A stretch of DNA of 64,000 nt from JACCZX01 sp038216465. Its GTDB lineage: Bacteria; Pseudomonadota; Gammaproteobacteria; Burkholderiales; Burkholderiaceae_F. The notes beneath the pieces were generated by a model. It saw only the letters and a program-made list of their open reading frames with translations. It ran no database searches and was not told the origin of the DNA. This document shows, piece by piece, positions 62,342 to 64,000 of this stretch. Position 1 is the stretch's first letter. The number at the start of each line of letters is the position of its first letter. The translations under genes and the position numbers were made by a program. Where the stretch lies: contig JBBQQC010000014.1 in NCBI GenBank assembly GCA_038216465.1, positions 1 through 64,000 of the forward strand, in the 5' to 3' direction.

Positions 62342-63280
62342 CTATTTTGCGACGAGTTTGCCGCTGCGCTGAATCGCCTTCTGGATTTCGGCGACGGCGT
62401 CGTCGATTTGCTCTTCCGACAGCTCTTCGTCCGCGCTCGGTTCGCCGACGCGCGGCATCTGAATCGTCGATGCGACCGTTCCTTCGGGGATCAGCAGCGT
62501 CGACACCGGCGCCTCACTTGGCGGCACCATTTCCATCGACTCGGTGCCGGCCCATGTCATCGCGACGCCCGTGCAGTTGTCAGACTCGGGACCGCCCAGC
62601 TCGAGCGCGAGCTCCATCAGCTCGGGCACCGCGCGCATCACCGTCTTGCCGGCAAAAGCGTCGGCTACCTGGCGATCATTCAACGTGCCCCATAGGCCGT
62701 CCGAGCAAAGCAGCAGCGTATCTCCGTTGCGCAGTGCCACCGGACGGCTGATTTCGACAGTGGGCGCGACATACGCGCCGATACAGTTAAAGATGCGATT
62801 GCGCTCGGGATGATCTTTCGCCTCTTCGGGGCGAATCAAGCCCGATTGGATCAGGTGGTGCACGCGCGAATGGTCGATCGTGCGATCCAGAATGCGCCCG
62901 CCGCGAATCATGTACAGGCGTGAGTCGCCGACGTGCGCCCAGATGGCGACGCCTTGTTGCACGATGCACGCAACCAGCGTCGTACGCGGCGCTTCGGGCA
63001 GGCTGTGTTCGGCGCGATACCGGTGCAGCTCGCGATGCGCTGCAAGCACCGAATCCTCGAGGAACCGGACCGGGTCCGGCAACAGCGGCTTGGCATCGCG
63101 CTGGTAGATCGACGCCAGCGTTTGCAGCGTAAGTTGAGACGCGACCTCGCCGCGCGCGTGGCCGCCCATCCCGTCGGCCACCAACATCAACATCGAATCG
63201 CGCGTGTACAGGTACCCCATGCGGTCCTGATTGATCCGCCGCCCGCCTTTCTTACTCTCCTGGTAAACGGAAAATCGCAT
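62342..63280 (-). CDS. PP2C-family serine/threonine protein phosphatase
   Basis: Metal-dependent phosphatase of 312 residues. Motifs in order: GGRRINQDRMGYLY, LVADGMGGHARGEVAS with metal-binding Asp and Gly, TTLVACIVQQGVAIWAHVGDSRLYMIR, LLLCSDGLWGTLND and ESDNCTGVAMTW. An acidic C-terminal tail (about 245-312) follows the domain. It probably reverses the neighbouring kinase. An intrinsic terminator separates the two genes, so this gene likely has its own promoter in the 154-bp gap. Confidence 0.92.
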   Translation of the reverse strand: MRFSVYQESKKGGRRINQDRMGYLYTRDSMLMLVADGMGGHARGEVASQLTLQTLASIYQRDAKPLLPDPVRFLEDSVLAAHRELHRYRAEHSLPEAPRTTLVACIVQQGVAIWAHVGDSRLYMIRGGRILDRTIDHSRVHHLIQSGLIRPEEAKDHPERNRIFNCIGAYVAPTVEISRPVALRNGDTLLLCSDGLWGTLNDRQVADAFAGKTVMRAVPELMELALELGGPESDNCTGVAMTWAGTESMEMVPPSEAPVSTLLIPEGTVASTIQMPRVGEPSADEELSEEQIDDAVAEIQKAIQRSGKLVAK

Positions 63281-63359
63281 GGGTGCTGATCAGTGACCTA
63301 GGGTCGGGAAAGCTCCGCGGGTGCACGGAAGTTTCCTGCATTTAGCGGCCGTTATTCCC

Positions 63360-63386
63360 AAAAAATCGTCGGGCTTTGCCGGCGAT
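63360..63386 (-). terminator. Rho-independent terminator after the Ser/Thr kinase gene
   Basis: On the minus strand an 8-bp stem (ATCGCCGG/CCGACGAT with one G-T pair), a 6-nt loop and a run of six T directly at the stem. It starts about 50 bp beyond the kinase stop. This is the clearest intrinsic terminator in the window. Confidence 0.75.
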
Positions 63387-63434
63387 CTTTTGGTTACGAA
63401 TCGCTTAGAAGCAGGATGGCGTCGGTGCGCCTAT

Positions 63435-64000
63435 TCAAAACCAAGTGATATTGTGGTCCTTCATGAAGCGGGTGAACCGATCCTGCAGGTTGCGCCAGCG
63501 CGCGCCGGTGCGTTCGACCATCGAGAATTCGGGCCGCTCGGGCACGTTCTGCAGCAGCTCCTTTTGCACGGCGAACACTGTCTGCGGACGCTCCAGCGAA
63601 TTGAGCCGTAAACAGCGCTCAACCATCGAAATCAGCTGATTCGAGTACAAGCCGCGGAACGACCGCAGGGCGGTCGGCATCTTGTCTTCCTTCAACCGAT
63701 GGTCGGATTCCTGTGGCGGCATGCCCGACATGCACGCATATACGCACGAGCCGATCGAGTACACGTCGGTCCACGGGCCGAGCTCGGCGTCGCGCTTGTA
63801 TAGCTCCGGTGCCGCAAAGCCCGGCGTGTACATCGGATACGTCTTGCTGATGTCCCTTTGCAGCGTCTGTCGCGCAGCGCCGAAATCGAGCAGGATCGGG
63901 GTGCCGTCCATTCGCAGATAGACGTTCGCGGGCTTCACGTCCAGATGCAGCAGGCGGTTCGAATGGACTTCGCGCAAACCGTTCATCACCTGCGCAAATA
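63435..64000 (-). CDS. Serine/threonine protein kinase, C-terminal part
   Basis: Hanks-type kinase cut by the window edge; 188 C-terminal residues are visible and the start lies beyond base 64000. The catalytic loop is LLHLDVKPANVYL (HLD in place of HRD), the Mg-binding loop ILLDFGAARQ, and the activation/P+1 segment TPGFAAPELYK. The remainder covers the helical C-lobe with WTDVYSIGSCVYACMSG and ends shortly after, with no membrane segment or sensor domain. It pairs with the adjacent PP2C phosphatase. Substrates are unknown. Confidence 0.88.
   Translation of the reverse strand, partial: FAQVMNGLREVHSNRLLHLDVKPANVYLRMDGTPILLDFGAARQTLQRDISKTYPMYTPGFAAPELYKRDAELGPWTDVYSIGSCVYACMSGMPPQESDHRLKEDKMPTALRSFRGLYSNQLISMVERCLRLNSLERPQTVFAVQKELLQNVPERPEFSMVERTGARWRNLQDRFTRFMKDHNITWF

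Noticed and set aside
1..64000. tRNA, rRNA, CRISPR arrays, insertion sequences, origin of replication
   Set aside because: I looked through the gaps and found no cloverleaf-like segments, regular repeat arrays, transposase frames or DnaA-box clusters. Faint ones could be missed by eye.

Overview
The window reads as a chromosomal segment of a GC-rich betaproteobacterium, most like Burkholderiales. The pointers are gene content and order: divergent hrpA/argA with yggX; an aceE-aceF-lpdA operon that carries a betaproteobacterial proteasome homologue; a FixLJ-like pair followed by folD and prlC; glnA-DUF4124-ntrB-ntrC; an orphan Bug/TctC binding protein; and an hpn hopanoid cluster of the Burkholderia type. 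Coding density is very high. There is no gap above 300 bp, and I saw no tRNA, rRNA, IS element, CRISPR array or prophage. The genes at both ends (hrpA and a Ser/Thr kinase) run off the window.

Layout. 1-6.4 kb: hrpA (3' part missing), argA, yggX, a DUF2459 gene, rpiA and a shortened G8-domain gene. 6.5-13.3 kb (minus): the pyruvate dehydrogenase operon aceE, aceF, a proteasome-like beta subunit, lpdA. 13.4-20.6 kb (plus): sensor kinase and regulator, folD, prlC, and two tandem DUF4124-glutaredoxin genes. 20.7-25.7 kb (minus): a membrane-anchored BRO-N-like protein, then an RND pump with its adaptor. 25.9-42.0 kb: the hopanoid cluster in blocks of alternating strand: hpnA, hpnB, a purine-type phosphoribosyltransferase, shc, hpnG (plus); hpnH, ispH (minus); hpnN, mlaA (plus); hpnM, hpnL, hpnK, hpnJ, hpnI (minus). 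No hpnCDE (squalene synthesis), hpnO or hpnP is present here. 42.1-48.9 kb (minus): ntrC, ntrB, a DUF4124 gene and glnA with a sigma-54 promoter, then hemW and rdgB. 48.9-61.5 kb (minus): an accessory block of an Opu-type ABC transporter, a histidine-ammonia-lyase homologue without the MIO triad, a PhnD-like protein, a Bug protein, an ornithine cyclodeaminase homologue, and hutF, hutI, hutD, hutU. 61.6-64.0 kb (minus): rph, a PP2C phosphatase and a Ser/Thr kinase.

The block at 48.9-61.5 kb separates rph from rdgB-hemW, which I expect side by side in relatives. Its gene set suggests uptake of a quaternary ammonium compound by the Opu-type transporter and elimination of trimethylamine by the MIO-less lyase, as known for ergothionase. 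That would release urocanate (from hercynine) or thiourocanate (from ergothioneine) into the hut enzymes. Between hutI and hutF there is a 34-codon remnant of hutG, so the last step of the formylglutamate route has been lost from this operon. I consider this locus the best candidate for a little-described system.

Other leads are the proteasome homologue translationally coupled to lpdA; the phosphoribosyltransferase inside the hopanoid operon, which could salvage the adenine freed by HpnG; and hpnK, whose full-length frame has no ATG, GTG or TTG start. All functions are inferred from reading sequence; no database search was possible.
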